Assembly (NCBI GenBank): GCA_936432065.2
Contig: OW386291.2
Location: 20,437,821-20,501,820 of the forward strand
Direction: 5' to 3'
From: Rutpela maculata
Taxonomy: Eukaryota; Arthropoda; Insecta; Coleoptera; Cerambycidae
Length of the DNA: 64,000 nucleotides
The notes under the pieces were generated by a model, which was given only the letters and a program-made list of their open reading frames with translations, was not told the DNA's origin and made no database searches. The translations under genes were made by a program, and so were the position numbers. Positions 30,135 to 41,629 of the stretch are shown here, piece after piece. The stretch's first letter is position 1, and each line of letters begins with the position of its first letter.

Positions 30135-30266
30135 GTTGCCTGGTAATATAAAGAGTGTAAATTGATAGTTTATTATTTGATTAAATCCCGAGCGCTTTAG
30201 CGAGAGGGGTTTAATCTTTGATAATAAACTGCCAATTTACACGAGTTACTATTACCTTTTGGCAAC
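30135..30266. mobile_element. Hairpin MITE, 132 bp
   Basis: The left arm GTTGCCTGGTAATATAA... and the right arm ...TATTACCTTTTGGCAAC are inverted. They enclose the paired blocks GTGTAAATTG/CAATTTACAC and GATTAAATCCC/GGGTTTAATC. The loop (GAGCGCTTTAGCGAG) is itself partly palindromic. Confidence 0.75.
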
Positions 30267-30790
30267 TTAAGTTGAGAAAAAATGTTTAGATAAAATGTAA
30301 AAGCACGAGTGGTATTTGGGGAGAATATTTCACGAATAAATAATTCATTAAGTGCATCTTCAATATTATGTTTTGTAATTAATTGCCTTCAGACGTTTTC
30401 TTGTCACTTTTTAGAGTTTACTGACCTTTATTTTTAATTTCATCATTTAGGTCAGATAAAAATGAATTTTCAAAGCGACTCATCTAATAAAAAAAACGTA
30501 GGTATAAATGATGTAATGACAATGACAATCAAGAAAAACAATATACATTAAACCATAGGTATTGTAGCTCACAGACTGGTCTTTACTGTAAAGAGTTCTC
30601 GGGCACGCTTCGACCACATTACGAGTAATGCCAGACAATATTGCATTTTACCAATCTCTCGCTTTTACGTTCTAAGGTTGACATCAGATGAAATGGTACC
30701 GCCATCTAGTAACGTTAGCTTAACTTAACTGTGTATACAATTAATTTTTTAAGAATTATGATATTGTATTATCTTATTATTAGTGTTTAT

Positions 30791-30930
30791 TATACTCTTC
30801 GCAAAAACGAAGAGTATATTGCATTTAATCGGCACATTTCTAGAATAGGAAATATCGATATCATTGTGTTAGTGAACGAATTCTGAACAACTTTCAAAAT
30901 GTCCGTCTGTCTGTCTGTCTGTCCGTCCAT
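30791..30930 (+). repeat. Hairpin plus GTCT/GTCC microsatellite repeat
   Basis: An 11-bp perfect stem TATACTCTTCG/CGAAGAGTATA with a 6-nt loop lies at 30791-30818. A GTCYGTCTGTCTGTC run follows at 30901-30928, then AAGCACGATAACTTAAGAAG. This layout resembles dispersed arthropod repeats carrying a (GTCT)n core. Confidence 0.55.
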
Positions 30931-31194
30931 CACGTTTCTTGTAAGCACGATAACTTAAGAAGGAAAAGTCCGATTGTATTGAAATTTGGAAAGTAAGTTA
31001 GTGTTAACTAGAGAAAGAACCCTCTGTTCTTGAAGAAAATCAATCAGTAAATAAGAAAGTTGTTAATCATTTAATTTAAAAAAAATAGTTTTCTTAATTT
31101 TTGTCGCTTGTACTAAAATATAAATCTTGTCGAAATGTTGTCTCTATAATGTATTTTTTTTGTTTATGCATTTTATTAATATATATTTCATAAT

Positions 31195-31250
31195 AATATA
31201 TCTAATGCAATCCAAAGGTTCTGTGTTCGAATCCCAGACAGGTTGGATGT
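31195..31250 (+). repeat. SINE or tRNA-like 3' fragment
   Basis: GGTTCTGTGTTCGAATCCC (B box, T-arm-like) is followed by AGACAGGTTGG and a T run. No A box or acceptor pairing is found upstream, so it is not a functional tRNA. Confidence 0.4.
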
Positions 31251-31254
31251 TTTT

Positions 31255-32035
31255 TTTTTCAATTTTTTTTTCATATATTTTTTTTCACAACAAAGTTGGT
31301 ATCACAAAATTTAGGCTGTCCAAAAAATAACATTATTTACAAGAAAACTGCGAAGACTATCCTATAGAATGTGTAACAATTATATAAAAAGCTCAGTAAT
31401 TGGCCTACGTTTTTAGCGTGTTAATATATATTTATGTATTTAATCCTTATTTTTAATTAAGAAGTTTAATAATTAAGTTGAAATAATTGATTTGTCTGCT
31501 TCGTAGGCATTTGTATTTAATTTTAGTTGTGAAAATTATTTTGCAATTATGTTAGGTATTATAAGGCATTAAAAGCTGTGTATAACTTGCCCCGAACCTA
31601 TATGGGTTCCACACAACCTTGGTTTTGAAACTGGGAGTTGTCAACTTACGTGGTGTTTTTAGGTTATTTTTATATTATTATATTACTACGTATATAATAC
31701 AATACTACAATTTACGTTAACAATTAGCAATAAGCTAGAGAAGATATTTATAGAGAAAATTTAATAGCACGAGTTGTCCTATTCGCCAAAAACATTTCAC
31801 GAAACAAAACGTCAAAATATTATGGTGATATTTGTCGACGCGTCGACACAAAAAATTAGAGCGATAATTTTTTCGTGTTGGTACTGTCAAAAGCCTATCT
31901 AGGTTAGTTTACCACTAATAACGATATTTGATTGACAATGTTGTGAAAAAACGGGCTCTCATTGGCTATCACGTTAATGAGTGAAATAATCGGTAATATT
32001 TCACCACAATTTTCACACATCGACGCGGGCTCTCC
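31255..32035. other. AT-rich stretch, nothing recognised
   Basis: No supported feature. Short near-repeats such as AGCACGAGT plus CATTTCACGAA occur both here (about 31765-31800) and at about 30305-30340, possibly relics of one family. Confidence 0.35.
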
Positions 32036-32039
32036 TAGA

Positions 32040-32470
32040 AGAAGATGCGAAGAGGTGAGCTTGGTATGATCAATTGGTAAACGGGTTAGAACAACTTGCT
32101 CTCTTTTATTTAGCTTTACAGGGCTTGTCCAAAGTTTTATATACCCTAATGCCCTTTAGTTTTCCTTCAGAGCAACTTCACTCATGTTGCCATTTGTCGT
32201 TCATGTTGGTCAGGCAGCCTTGTCAGCCAGTTCATTACCATCTGTAGCGATGTGACCTGGTGTTCATATAGGCTATTAGTTTTTGTCTAAGGTATAAGTT
32301 GTGTAAAGTTGTAAGTATCAACTGAACTATCAATTCAATAGTGTATGAATTTAATATGCTGTGTACGGTACTAAGCGAATACGTGCAAATGGTGAAGGGC
32401 AACTCGTTCTTTATATTGCAATAATACCGCTTGCAAGAGAGCATATAGTTCCGCCGTATACCCGTTAGCA
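32040..32470 (-). pseudogene. LINE RNase H domain remnant (I/Jockey-type)
   Basis: Several frames together spell an RNase H: TAELYALLQAVLLQYKE (about 32455), ICTYSLSTVHSILNS where the catalytic TDS has become TYS (about 32395), and TPGHIATDGNELADKAA (about 32225-32265). IDHTKLTSSHLLLGE, typical of the region after RNase H, follows near 32050-32080. At least three frame changes are needed. The domain would remove RNA from the RNA-cDNA hybrid in an intact LINE. Confidence 0.7.
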
Positions 32471-32911
32471 ACTTAGGCAGTTTCCAGCAGCTTCCTGCTT
32501 CCTACTTCCTACTTCAAATTCGGTTTTTAACCCATTCGTGTATAAGTGGGAAAAAAATAGAAAAAAGAAAAATCTAGAATGTTCAGGAGTTTGGTTTTTA
32601 AGAAGTAGTGGACATATTTCATTTTTTGGCACAGAATAAGATTCGCGGTCGATAAAAATCAAGGAGATACTTCACAGAAACTGGTTTATATGACTTCAGG
32701 TAACGTAATATTTAAATTGCAACGGATGGGGGTTTAATACATGATAAAGCAATTTCGTGTACGAATGTAGGCAAAGTCATCGTTTTGGTTTGTTTTATTT
32801 CGTACGACATAACGTCAATGTCCCCTCCAATCTAGTGTTTTGCTGTTTTAGGGACTTTAAAGTAGACTTACTTAAACAAATTTTGGTGAGTGAAAGTTAG
32901 TTCCTTGGACA

Positions 32912-33070
32912 ATGGCAGCGTTAGATGACTTAATACATTTAGCTGCCATCGACGCCTTGGAACAGGTAGAAGTTTTGGCAGAAAATGATCGTGGAAGACA
33001 ATTCCATGCCTATGATAATCCATTTGAGGATTTAAGCGATGACAAATTTGTCAAATTGTATCGTGCTTAA
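32912..33070 (+). pseudogene. PIF/Harbinger transposase N-terminus, 52 codons, truncated
   Basis: MAALDDLIHLAAIDALEQV begins the frame and DNPFEDLSDDKFVKLYR ends it. This matches the start of HARBI1-like transposases, where an 'NPFE.LSD.EFV..FR' block precedes the DDE core. The frame stops right after that block, where a second truncated gene is fused from the opposite strand. The catalytic domain is absent. Confidence 0.65.
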
Positions 33071-33188
33071 AAGTAAATTTATTACTAAATTTTCCACTTT
33101 TAAGTTGTGGATGATTTTCTATAAACTCTACAAAGTCTTTCTTTTGTTCGGTAGTTAAGTTTCCGATGCGTTTGTCGGTTGTAGGCAT
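33051..33188 (-). pseudogene. Myb/SANT-like partner protein N-terminus, 45 codons, truncated
   Basis: MPTTDKRIGNLTTEQKKDFV and FIENHPQLKSGKFSNKFTF match the start of the Myb/SANT-like (zeste-like) DNA-binding proteins that accompany Harbinger transposases and help bring them to TIRs. It converges on the transposase remnant and overlaps it by 20 nt. This is what an internal deletion joining the two genes of one Harbinger element would leave. Confidence 0.65.
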
Positions 33189-33499
33189 CTTACTTATTAA
33201 TAAAACACAGAACACTAAACTAACTCTCTAGCTCTAGTTCAATGACTTTTGTGGATGACAGATATGTTAAATTTTTGTGTTATTAATGTGGTTAGACTGC
33301 CATTTTAGAACGTTGCCACATTTATCATGCGAATAATTACATCGCACAAAAAATTCGATTCGTAGGGTGTTCGAAAATACCAACTTGTTCTATAACTTCG
33401 AAATAATTTCGTGTACGGTTGATCGTTTACGAATATGTTCGATTATATTCGAAAATAGGACCTCTGCAATCCCGCAGTGAACGGCACGGAACAACGAGT

Positions 33500-33690
33500 T
33501 GAATGACTGCGTGGTCGAGAGGCAACACATTTGGAGTTCCGTGTTCTATTTCCGCTCGTAGAACAGGAAATTAATCCTGGGGACTGGGTATGTGTCCCTT
33601 GCCTCGAAATGTGCACCCACCTCCCGTACCGTACGTAAGGGGATATTATCTTCTGAGACGTGTTATTATTGCTATTATTGTTATTATAGG
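33500..33690 (+). mobile_element. tRNA-derived SINE copy with TTATTA tail
   Basis: An A-box-like TGCGTGGTCGAGAGGC is followed by AGGAAATTAATCCTGGGGAC, TGCCTCGAAATGTGCACCCA and CTTCTGAGACG, ending in an ATTATTG-type tail. The body aligns by eye with the SINE at 10.3 kb. Confidence 0.65.
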
Positions 33691-33777
33691 TCCTTGTAGG
33701 ACTGGGATAGCGAAACTCCTACCATAACTTTAAACGCAAATTTCGCAATTTGGATTTTAACATGAATAATTTTTAAA

Positions 33778-35345
33778 CCAGCATGAATTATATCCAGTAC
33801 GATGCTAGTATATGAAACCAGAACTTTAGGCACTATGCCTTTTGGGCGGTACAGGTGAGTACAATCTGAAAGTGCGCTCTTCAGACAAAATATTCCTGTA
33901 CGGCATTCCTCATATTGATAGTTAATAAAAAAATAATCACCTAGGACCTACTGCCGTACAAAAATAATGGGACCGGAAGCCAGAAGAATTTTTTATTTTC
34001 CGAAAATTTTTCCAGGCAAATAGGTAATTTAATACTGTACGGCGTTTGTACAATTATATTTGTATGCTTTCATAGATTCATTATTTAGCGACGCCGTACA
34101 TATTTGGAGGTTACAGGGTGGGAAATCCCGAGCGCAACCCACTCACCTAACTAGTATAAGTGGTGGTGATTTGAACCAACATCAAATTCAATGCTTTTTC
34201 ATGAGACAAACGCATTTTTTTCCATGCCGTACATTTTTCATGGAACATATGGTTGCGCCAGGAAAATTTATTTCCCTCTGAAAAGAGCAATTTTAATGTG
34301 AAAAATTTGTTTACGGCATTAGCATACTTTGTTAATATTTAAAACAATAATCAATAAAAACTAAATGCCGTACAAAAAGAATGGTTCCAGATGGCTGGAA
34401 AAGTAGTTTGTCACCCCCAAGATTTTTGCAACTATTTTCTACTTCATAATGGTGATTTAATACTGTACGGCGTTTGTACAATTCAATGTTTAGGTTTTAA
34501 TGGATCTGTTATTTAGCAATGCCGTACATATTTGCTGATTATAGGTGATAAACCCCTTATGTATCTACAAACTTAGAGTGAAATTATACAGAGCCGGCGG
34601 TATAAAAAATGTATAGTGCTTCTCAGACTGCAGTATACTTATGGATTCTCTATTTTCCAGAACTGCAATTTGATAGAACAGATTTTTATTGTAGTAGTTG
34701 CAACAAAACAATTTCTTGGACATCTAAAACAAATGTTAATAGATATTTTTCCTAACAAAAGCATATGAGTACTAGTGGCTCTACAGATAATGACCGTCAA
34801 CGTAATTTTAATTTAGATTTAGTGGAAGTGATAATGAGATGTAACATACCATGGTCGAAACTAGGTAATCTTAGTTGAATGTTACATCCCCCAATACCTC
34901 CTCTTCGAGTGAGTCTTTCGCCCCATTTAAGCTAACAATAAGTCAATATGGCTGCCACATTGAATGGACTAATATGAACGGCATCACAATTTTCGATTAC
35001 TATTTGATATAGTCGATTCGATAACATTTTGTAAATGCCGTACAGTAGTTAATGACCCTAAAGGTCGGTGAAAATGTTATGGAAAATTTCATCAGCTGTG
35101 GAAAAGTAAAAATGTACGGCATCTATTTTTCTTTATATTTCCATCTTTAAAGAATTCAATCAAAATAGCAATTGTCCTATTTTTTTTTGCTCACGACAGT
35201 ACAATAATATTTTGTCTGAAGAGCGCACTTTCGGATGGAAAATTCGATTTACCTATGTACTCACCTGTACCGCCCAAAAGTGCGGCATAGTGCCTAAAGT
35301 TTTGGTTTCATATACCAGCAACGTACTGGATATAATTCATGCTGG
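33778..35345. mobile_element. DNA element with 145-bp TIRs and ten TGTACGGC motifs
   Basis: Long inverted termini start CCAGCATGAATTATATCC and share CACTATGCC, GGGCGGTACAGGTGAGTAC and GTGCGCTCTTCAGACAAAAT. The interior contains ten perfect copies of TGTACGGC or GCCGTACA between 33898 and 35120, and two tandem units of about 420 bp (from about 33948 and 34362). There is no ORF. Repeated subterminal motifs are the usual binding sites of hAT-, P- or En/Spm-type transposases. No target duplication is evident. Confidence 0.7.
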
Positions 35346-35349
35346 GCTT

Positions 35350-36069
35350 GTAGTCTATATCTCTTATATTCCTTCAATTATATTATTTTGTCACTACAAA
35401 TATAGTATTTTTAGCTCAATATATGGAGTCATGCATAATGTTAGAGTAAGTAACCAGGTTTAAACTGTATTCTACACAATTTAATCGCAAGATATCAATA
35501 AATAACTGTTAAAAAACTCATTATCCAAATTGTTATATATTCCCAGGACATCAAAAGAGGGTTCTTGGCCTTCGGCTCGGCATAAATCGTAGAAAAAGTA
35601 CTTAAAATTCCTGTCGCGTAAAAATGTAAATATAAAATTTGTAAAATAACTCTCAGTCTCAACTCTCTGTAACTTCATTCCAAATGAAAACATTTAATTT
35701 TCCCAGTCAGCGGGACGGTCGGCTGTCTCTTAAAAATAATTGCACGCCCTATAAAGCAGCGTGTTAGTTTAAAAGCAGTGGAACGTAAGTAACGTCTGAG
35801 ATAAGTTACTAACAAGATTATATCTCGGTTTCGCCTTCCCGGCCGAGAATTACAGTTTGCTTTGCACACAGAAATTCGGCTTCAAACTATGGACATATTT
35901 AAACCGCAGAGCCCTATTTGAATTAGTGGATAAACGACCAAGTGGTTGGTGTTACCACTGGCGCACTCTTGGAAGTCCGGAAACCTTACGATGATCAGAT
36001 ATATAAATATATAATTTTTTCAGGTTGAGAACCGGTGGTTTTACATAAGTCTGAAGTACAAATATTGCA
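35350..36069. other. AT-rich stretch, nothing recognised
   Basis: No supported feature. Confidence 0.4.
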
Positions 36070-36077
36070 CATACAAG

Positions 36078-36364
36078 CAGGCCTGTAGCTAGAAAGTGCT
36101 TTCAGGGCGGGCAAACAATTTTTCAGGACGGGCCCGTAAAAAAAATCTGAAAAATTTTTTGATGAGCGGTGGGGGAGAAATACAAAAAAATTTTAATCCA
36201 AAAAAAACTTTTTAATCCGAAAAATTTAGACAATTTTTACCCAATCTCTTTCAAAATATTAAAAAAACAGTTAAAATTGCCCCCATTACGATCATCGTAG
36301 GTCGGGCGAAACTTATTCCAGGACGGGCATTGCCCATCCTGGTCCCCCCCTAGCTACAGGCCTG
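36078..36364. mobile_element. hAT-type MITE, 287 bp, perfect 8-bp TSD
   Basis: Ends are CAGGCCTGTAGCTAG and CTAGCTACAGGCCTG, a perfect 15-bp TIR. CATACAAG is repeated on both sides (36070-36077 and 36365-36372). An 8-bp duplication and CAG...CTG ends are the hAT signature. The interior holds two GGGCGGGC/GGGCATTGCCC-like blocks and no ORF. Confidence 0.9.
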
Positions 36365-36372
36365 CATACAAG

Positions 36373-37818
36373 GACAAAAAGCACTGGAAATAATATAACG
36401 TGTATTAACATCACATGAATAGTATGCTCTATTTGGCAGAATTTGTTTCATTTCATAGTGAGACTTGTTTTCCGGTAACATCCTGATATTGAGCGGTAAC
36501 TTGTTTCGGGTCATAGTAATTTGTTACATTTTTTGTAACCTAGTAAAATCTACTCGAACATGTACCTGAAGTCTCGACCGTTCGTTGAACGAATTTCACG
36601 TTAAAACGAAAAATTAGTAAAAATACAACTTAGGCATAAAGTTTTTGTGGCCATATTTGCTAACAAGAATACCCGCAATACTCCTTCATAACAATCACCA
36701 AAAATTCAATCGGGTGTAGACCCAACATTTTTTTGACACATTTGCTACAAATAACGTCTAAACATACCCTCAAAATCTCGTTTACGGGTAAGATCCGGAA
36801 CACATCCTTCGCTAACCTTTAATCAATCAGGCTTAGACCCAAAATTTTTTTGCATCGTACCTTCGATATTTCGTTCACGGCTAAAGTCACTAACCCTTAA
36901 CGCGAACCGTGAATGTTTATAAAGACCCCGCACAAAAGCAATGAAAAACGACTACCCGTCGATTTGACTGAATCTTTTAGAAAATGTTCTTCTCGGCATC
37001 CCGAACAAAAGTCTCCATGGGCACAACAAAATTCTATGATTAGTTTTCGAGTTATGGGACGTTGAAGTCCCAGATTTTACGGGATCCTAGGAGTGCAAGT
37101 AGCATAGGGTAGGTATAATACTGCTGATATTTGAGTTATTATTAATTCCAAACGCAATGAAAGTTATATCTCTTGATATTGCAAGACTTTTCACTGAAAA
37201 CCAAGCTTGAAAAAATCGGAAAATGTTGGACAACCCCGGAAAATTCATGCGAAATCCACAATTTTAAATACATTACGTTGAAAAGATATGCATGTTTGAC
37301 GATCATGTTCTGAAAATCTCTCATTTTCCGATAAGATTTCCAGGATTTTCCAAGGTTTTCCACATCGCTAAATCTGAGTTACAAATGAAAAATCTTGTGG
37401 TACATTGAGTCTTAGATACTTGTACGCCTTTCACCATTAGTCGGAAAAAATTATAATCTGTTGCCATTTAGGGATTACACGCCCTATGGGGCTACCTTTA
37501 AGAAACAAAAGAGTTCAGCAGACACAAGTGTGAGCTTTACCCTTAAAAACCATCCGTAATGCGCTCCGCCGCGGTTTTTCGCATTTTCCCGCGAAATAGT
37601 TGGTGCCTCAGAAAATTTTATACTCATTGATAAAATCTTACATAAAATTTGCTACAAATAAGGTCCTATACACATTTCCGATAGGCGCCATAGTTTTCGA
37701 GCAATAAGCGAACAAACTAGGGGGTTGGTCACAAATTGACCCGCCCGTCTCGTATTCTCAATATAGTGTGGCCAGGTATCCATTTAGGTAAACCCTTATA
37801 CCATATCTAGATTTCTAC
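36373..37818. other. AT-rich stretch, nothing recognised
   Basis: No coding pattern. Two near-repeats of GACCCAAAATTTTTTTG (about 36718 and 36836) hint at an eroded duplication. Confidence 0.4.
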
Positions 37819-37822
37819 CTAT

Positions 37823-38859
37823 TAGTCCAATGAAATGGGTCGACAAATCAAAATTTTGAATTTTTGACATAAGTTACTTTGAAGTATTTGAACACGATTA
37901 ATGAAAGACATTTTTTTCAACCCCCGAGAAGGGGTGAAAAAAAATATAATAAAATGTTTTTTCAAAGTTACTCAAAATGTGTAAATGCTAGTAAAAAAAG
38001 TTTCAAATAAAAATTGTAAAGCATGAAATTTTACATAAAAATCATCTCTTGACTTTTCTTGGTATTATTAAAATTAACAGAGTTAGGGTGGTTAGAATTT
38101 AAGGGATGATATGTACAATTTTAAAAAATCATAGCGTGCTGAAAAGTTAATGAATTTAAATTTTTTTTTCTATTTACTCAGAAAAATATAAACAATTTTA
38201 TCTTTGTCGTACGCATTCTTTATTTCTTTTCAGTTATCGTGACGTCACAAGAGCAGTGTCGTAGGTTTGAAAAAAATTTAAACAGGTAAATAAATCCTGC
38301 TTGAAAATGATAGGTAAAAAAAAATTTCAAAAGCAAATGTTATATATTAAATGATGAACAGATATATATATAAAAAAATTCGTTTCACCGTTTAAAGTGG
38401 TTTTAATTGAAAATAAAAAAATTAAAATCATAAATTTTTTATTAACAGTTTAAAAAAAATCCATTTCTCTGAAACGAAAGTTGATTTTTTTGAGTAAATA
38501 GAAAAAAAAAATTAAATTCATTAACTTTTCAGCACGCTATGATTTTTTAAAGTTGTACATATCCCTTAACTTCCAACCACCCTAACTCTGTTAATTTTAA
38601 TAGTACCAAAAAAGTCAAGAGATCATTTTTATGTAAAATTTCATGCTTTACAATTTTTATCTGAAACTTTTTTTACTAGCTTTTACACACTTTGAGTAAT
38701 TTTGAAAAAACACTTTATTATATATTTTTTTCACCCCTTCTCGGGGGTTGAAAAAAAATTTCATTCATTAATCGTGTTCAAACACTTCATAGTAATTTAT
38801 ATCAAAAATTCAAGTATTTACCTCAAAATTTTGATTTGTCGGCCTATTTGACTGGACTA
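37823..38859. mobile_element. Foldback element, 1,037 bp, arms about 360 bp, TSD CTAT
   Basis: Termini are TAGTCCAATGAAATGGGTCG and the inverse of TAGTCCAGTCAAATAGGCCG. Arms of about 37823-38190 and 38490-38859 pair over their length (for example CCCCCGAGAAGGGGTGAAAA and AGCACGCTATGATTTTT). CTAT flanks both ends (37819-37822 and 38860-38863). There is no ORF. A 4-bp duplication with these ends does not let me name a superfamily. Confidence 0.8.
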
Positions 38860-39094
38860 CTATTTAAAGTGAAATGTGTAGACGTCTATTAATAATTAAG
38901 GTTATTATAACGCATTAGGTGTGGTTTTTAAGAATGAAGTTTACACTTTTTTCTTAAAAATAGTCCTATGGAGCGTATGATCCCCAAAGGACAAAGGAAT
39001 ATGATTTATTTCTCTTCTTCTCTTCCCCGATTTTAAGCCTAATATCAATGGGTTACATGTGAAACATTTATTTTTTTCCTAACACGCATAAGAG

Positions 39095-40075
39095 AATGAA
39101 ACAACTAGACACAGTCAAATGGTAAACCCAACATTGTTCTCACAACACGTCTTTGCAGTGAAAATATTCTGTTTAGATGAGCTGAGTGTTCCCAAGGTAT
39201 TACGGCATAGAAAAAACGCTTTGAAATAGCGAGCAATCAGAGGCAACTCATTTCTTAGATTCATAACCAGATAAGCTACTTTGGACAATTTTCTAGCCAG
39301 ATAATTTACATGTTGATCCTAGCAAAGCTTAATGTCCACAATTACTCCTAAAAACTTGATATTATCGGGATTATCAACATTATCTAATCTTCGGGTTAAC
39401 AAAACCATACTTTGTGTTTTCACCGGCGTGATAACTCAGTTGGCTAAGGCGTATTGTCTGGCGAATATGCTGCCCGCACTCTCTACCGCGTACTGGATTC
39501 GATCCCTAGCCCCGGCACTGACAATGCCTGTGGATATAGATGTATGTTTGTCTTTCCAAATGTGCTACCCCCTTTCCGGACAGCCTCGGCTTTGGATTTG
39601 GGGATTGTCTACTAGATGTGGTGTATTTATGTTTATTTTAATTCATTTAGATTTAATTTGTTTGCTTTGAATCAATCAGAAGCATCCAACTGTGAGCGTT
39701 GCGTATCTTGTTGCAATTTATTAAAATTGTGATTGATATTTACCATGATCACATCATCGGCAAATAGCACAATTGAAGTGTTCTTAACTTAGTCAGGCCA
39801 ATCATTTACGAAAATTAAAAATAAAGCGATCCTAGTACGGAGCCTTGCGTAACTCCAAATCTTACTTTTGCCGACGATATTTGATTGTTATTTGATTCCT
39901 GTCACTCAAGTACCATTCGATTAAGTGCTATAGGTTGAAGATCATATCTGTAAGGTTTAGAACTAAGAGGGCTTTTGACAAGTCACATAAAATACATCCG
40001 AAAATGTCTATTATACTTATCCACAAGTCATCTGTCAATTTATAACGGTCTTGAAATTTGGGAAGTCTAGGTGAA
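39095..40075 (-). pseudogene. LINE reverse transcriptase remnant (Jockey/CR1-like), split by a SINE
   Basis: On the minus strand the order is: LCDLSKAL (motif A, about 39985), EWYLSDRNQ (about 39905), a VLGS-type block with frameshifts (about 39830), VLFADDVIMVNI with the catalytic ADD (about 39755), and DASDW then ANKLNLN (about 39660). After the SINE come VKTQSMVLLTRRLD (39420), FLGVIVDIKLC (39345) and RKLSKVAYLVMNLRNELP (39290). Several stops and frameshifts are present. Confidence 0.7.
39424..39648 (+). mobile_element. tRNA-derived SINE with clear A and B boxes
   Basis: ATAACTCAGTTGGCTAAGGC (A box, 39431 on) and GGATTCGATCCC (B box, 39495 on) are spaced as in a tRNA gene, giving an internal Pol III promoter. 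The tail region carries CCAAATGTGCTACCCCCTTT, like the bodies of the SINEs at 10.3 and 33.5 kb. It lies inside the LINE remnant between two consecutive RT segments. Confidence 0.8.
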
Positions 40076-40079
40076 ATCC

Positions 40080-40750
40080 TTAATATCTATCGTGATTACA
40101 ATTATTATCTCGAAGTCTTGTTCTCTTGTTTTCTTTCATTATAATAAGACTCTTTTGTGATCTTTCTTCTGCTGGGATTCGATATATCGTCTGTAGGTGA
40201 AATTGGAGTTGAAGTTCTGATCGAATATTAAATTGTAGGATATGTGCCAAGTCGAAGGTCAGCAATTAATGGAATCTTCTGGTCAACAACGTTAGAGTTA
40301 CCAATTTTATAGAGTTTTCTGGCACACGTCGGGGGTCAACAATTAATGGAGTCTTCTGGCGAATTTATGGATGTGAATTTTATTTATGGACGTGAACGTC
40401 GGGTCATGGCGGAGGATCTACTGATGGTTTTAGAGTTAAGGTGGGGAATCTAGGGGACTATACAATATTTAAAATGATCCTGAATTCTTGCTTTCTTGTA
40501 GGTATATTAAATACGAATTGTCGACGAAGTTGCAGGATCACAGCATACAGTGTTCTTTGAAGATTTTTGATATTTCGGTTTTTGGATATAAGGTTTGTTT
40601 ATTGTTTGTTCATCTTCGGGGTCACCAATTTATGGAGTCTTATCCATAAATAAATATAAAATTTCGGTTGTAAAAATATATATTAACATTTTTAAAATAA
40701 CATTCGATAAATTATATTTGTTATTGTGTTTTATTGGGTTTTGTTATTCT
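40080..40750. other. Unassigned insertion within the LINE remnant
   Basis: Separates motif A of the LINE from its upstream part. A phrase AATTAATGGA(G/A)TCTTCTGG with a preceding GTCA occurs at about 40262 and 40332, with a weaker relative at 40624. No ORF, TIR or LTR pair could be established. Confidence 0.35.
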
Positions 40751-41444
40751 TATACAGGGTGTAATCAGTTTCATGTCATTAAAAAAAACTGGTAATGGGG
40801 ATCGACTAGACAAACAAAAAACCTTTGACTTTTTCCACTTTGAAAAAAACTGACCTAGGTCAACAATTTAAATATTAGGGTAGGAAACATTTGAGAACCA
40901 CTGCCTTTCTGGGTCAATGTACGTGAAATTCCCAATTATACAACTTTTAAATTGTCATAAAAAAGTGCAAAAATTACCGACCGACTCGTTCTCGCCGGCC
41001 CGCGGTTTCAAAGCAAAGAAGGGCGGCACCTTTGATGACCGCCTGAACCAATTATAAAAATGTAAATAATTCGTTATCTTTTTTTGCAGAACTGCAAGCA
41101 AATGAGGGCGTAGAGGTTTAAACGCAGCATTTCTTTACATGTGTGTTTTTTTAATTTAGAACAAAAAATTGGAGCTTTTATTGTTGTTTATAATTTATCA
41201 GATTTAAATGTGATTTATTAACATTTGTACCTAAATGAGTGTTCTGGGTTAAGCTTAAAAAACGAGTAATTATTGCATGACATTGGGAAATAAAGAGTTA
41301 GACGTCTGAGATACGATAACAGAAAACAATTATTTGTATTTTAAGTTAGGAAAAAATCTGATTTATTTAACGAATTGCCAATCAGGGATCGAAAACTAAA
41401 ATATTCTATAAATCTAGAACTTACCAATAAATTATTTTTGATTT

Positions 41445-41580
41445 ACATAAATTGTTCGAAATGGCTTCCGTCTGCATCAATACACTTTTCGGCACGTCGA
41501 ACTAAGGACATACGCACTCCGTTCAACACGTTTGGTAAATCAGGATCATTTTTTATAGTTTCTATGCACATTAAAATACC
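41445..41580 (-). pseudogene. Mariner-type transposase C-terminal remnant
   Basis: The minus strand reads NDPDLPNVLNGVRMSLV then RRAEKCIDADGSHFEQF. This is the ending typical of DUF4817-type mariner transposases ('...VRRRLRLCIEANGGHFEHL'). The catalytic core is not found in this element. Confidence 0.65.
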
Positions 41581-41629
41581 ACACTAAACTATCAACTAAC
41601 GTTGTCAATAAAGAAAATAAAAATAAAAA

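Noticed and set aside
34060..35463. Possible host gene in frames at 34060-34281 and 35212-35463
   Set aside because: They lie in the TGTACGGC element and its TIR and have no motif.
39424..39510. A functional tRNA gene
   Set aside because: A and B boxes are present, but the sequence continues into a SINE body and no acceptor stem pairs.
40259..40645. An LTR pair based on the thrice-repeated ATTAATGGAGTCTTCTGG-like phrase
   Set aside because: The similarity is confined to about 25 bases, with no TG...CA ends, PBS or target duplication.
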